A stretch of 62,899 nt of DNA, taken from NCBI GenBank assembly GCA_021300155.1, contig JAJTID010000007.1, positions 1-62,899 on the forward strand, given 5' to 3'. A program made the position numbers and the translations under genes. Within the stretch, counting starts at the first letter, position 1. The number at the start of each line of letters is the position of its first letter. The notes below the pieces were generated by a model. It saw nothing but the letters and a program-made list of their open reading frames with translations. It made no database searches and was not told the DNA's origin. Origin of the DNA: Pirellula sp. (GTDB lineage: Bacteria > Planctomycetota > Planctomycetia > Pirellulales > Pirellulaceae). Below are positions 62,801 through 62,899 of this stretch, one piece after another.

Positions 62801-62899
62801 CTACTTTGGTTTCTTTTTGTTTCGGAGTTGGCGTTTACGAAGTTCCTTGCGGCGGCGCTCCTCGCGGCGGATTGCATCGATCTCCCATTTGCAATCCGG
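62801..62899 (-). CDS. 3' end of a basic protein, truncated by the window
   Basis: The last 32 codons of a minus-strand frame (DCKWEIDAIRREERRRKELR then Lys/Arg-rich to KKPK) that runs out of the right edge. The strongly basic, helical tail suggests an RNA- or DNA-associated protein or a ribosome-linked factor, but the rest is not visible. Bases 62648-62800 between it and the glycosidase hold nothing I can name. Confidence 0.4.
   Translation of the reverse strand, partial: PDCKWEIDAIRREERRRKELRKRQLRNKKKPK

Overview
The window reads as chromosomal DNA of a planctomycete, most likely of the Pirellulaceae type. Evidence is the mix of families: a DUF1080 (3-keto-disaccharide hydrolase) protein, a large secreted heme protein of the Pirellula/Verrucomicrobium type fused to a cupredoxin, GYF_2-domain membrane proteins, an exported gluzincin, a histone-deacetylase-like enzyme, an AroD-AroE fusion, and planctomycete-style small ACP/dehydratase/ketosynthase genes. 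Genus and species cannot be fixed from the sequence alone. The window holds one tRNA gene, no rRNA genes and no CRISPR array.

Layout. 1-4.8 kb: chorismate synthase (aroC), an orphan EboE-like protein, a fumarylacetoacetate-hydrolase-family enzyme and infC with a structured leader. 4.9-21.6 kb: an apparent genomic island inserted in the 3' end of tRNA-Lys(CTT). It starts with a tyrosine integrase whose reading frame runs back through the tRNA, carries a second decayed integrase piece, and ends at a degenerate 20-bp copy of the tRNA 3' end (21532-21551), 15 bp from the stop codon of the next chromosomal gene. Almost all of its cargo is one tightly packed 11-gene cluster (6844-20887). 21.6-32.5 kb: a heme/cupredoxin dehydrogenase-like protein, an exported unknown, then a small biosynthetic operon (diaminobutyrate-type aminotransferase, adenylation-carrier-hydrolase protein, second hydrolase), DUF1080 and BON proteins. 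32.5-48.3 kb: nadB, an anti-sigma-like protein with a 15-bp tandem repeat, a LysR regulator before gltB-gltD, an esterase, a broken FAD monooxygenase, ilvC and ilvN. 48.5-62.9 kb: an rRNA-methyltransferase-like gene, an HDAC-like gene with a soluble histidine kinase, an ACP/dehydratase/ketosynthase set, a cold-shock-like protein, a Gfo/Idh/MocA oxidoreductase, a zinc protease, trpG/pabA with aroDE, a large GH63-like glycosidase, and the start of a further gene on the minus strand.

The most interesting object is the island cluster. It encodes, in order, a zinc-ribbon TRAFAC-type GTPase, an exported protein, a membrane-anchored protein with a GAP1-N2-like (GTPase-associated protein 1) cytoplasmic domain, a second large single-pass helical protein, two double-GYF membrane proteins (one ending in a TM2 domain), a MotA/TolQ/ExbB-like channel protein, two different MotB/ExbD-like proteins that each have a transmembrane Asp, a membrane-anchored von Willebrand A protein with an intact MIDAS, and a small orphan protein. 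Its first three junctions are ATGA stop/start overlaps and most of the others are a few bases. I infer a membrane-spanning machine in which a cytoplasmic GTPase sensor/switch is coupled to an ion-driven stator. Position on a tRNA island and the kinship of the GTPase/GAP1 part to predicted conflict systems suggest anti-phage or inter-bacterial defence, but function is not shown by the sequence.

Elsewhere the genes are mostly housekeeping: aromatic biosynthesis (aroC, aroDE, trpG/pabA), nitrogen assimilation (gltBD), branched-chain amino acids (ilvN, ilvC), NAD synthesis (nadB), translation initiation (infC).
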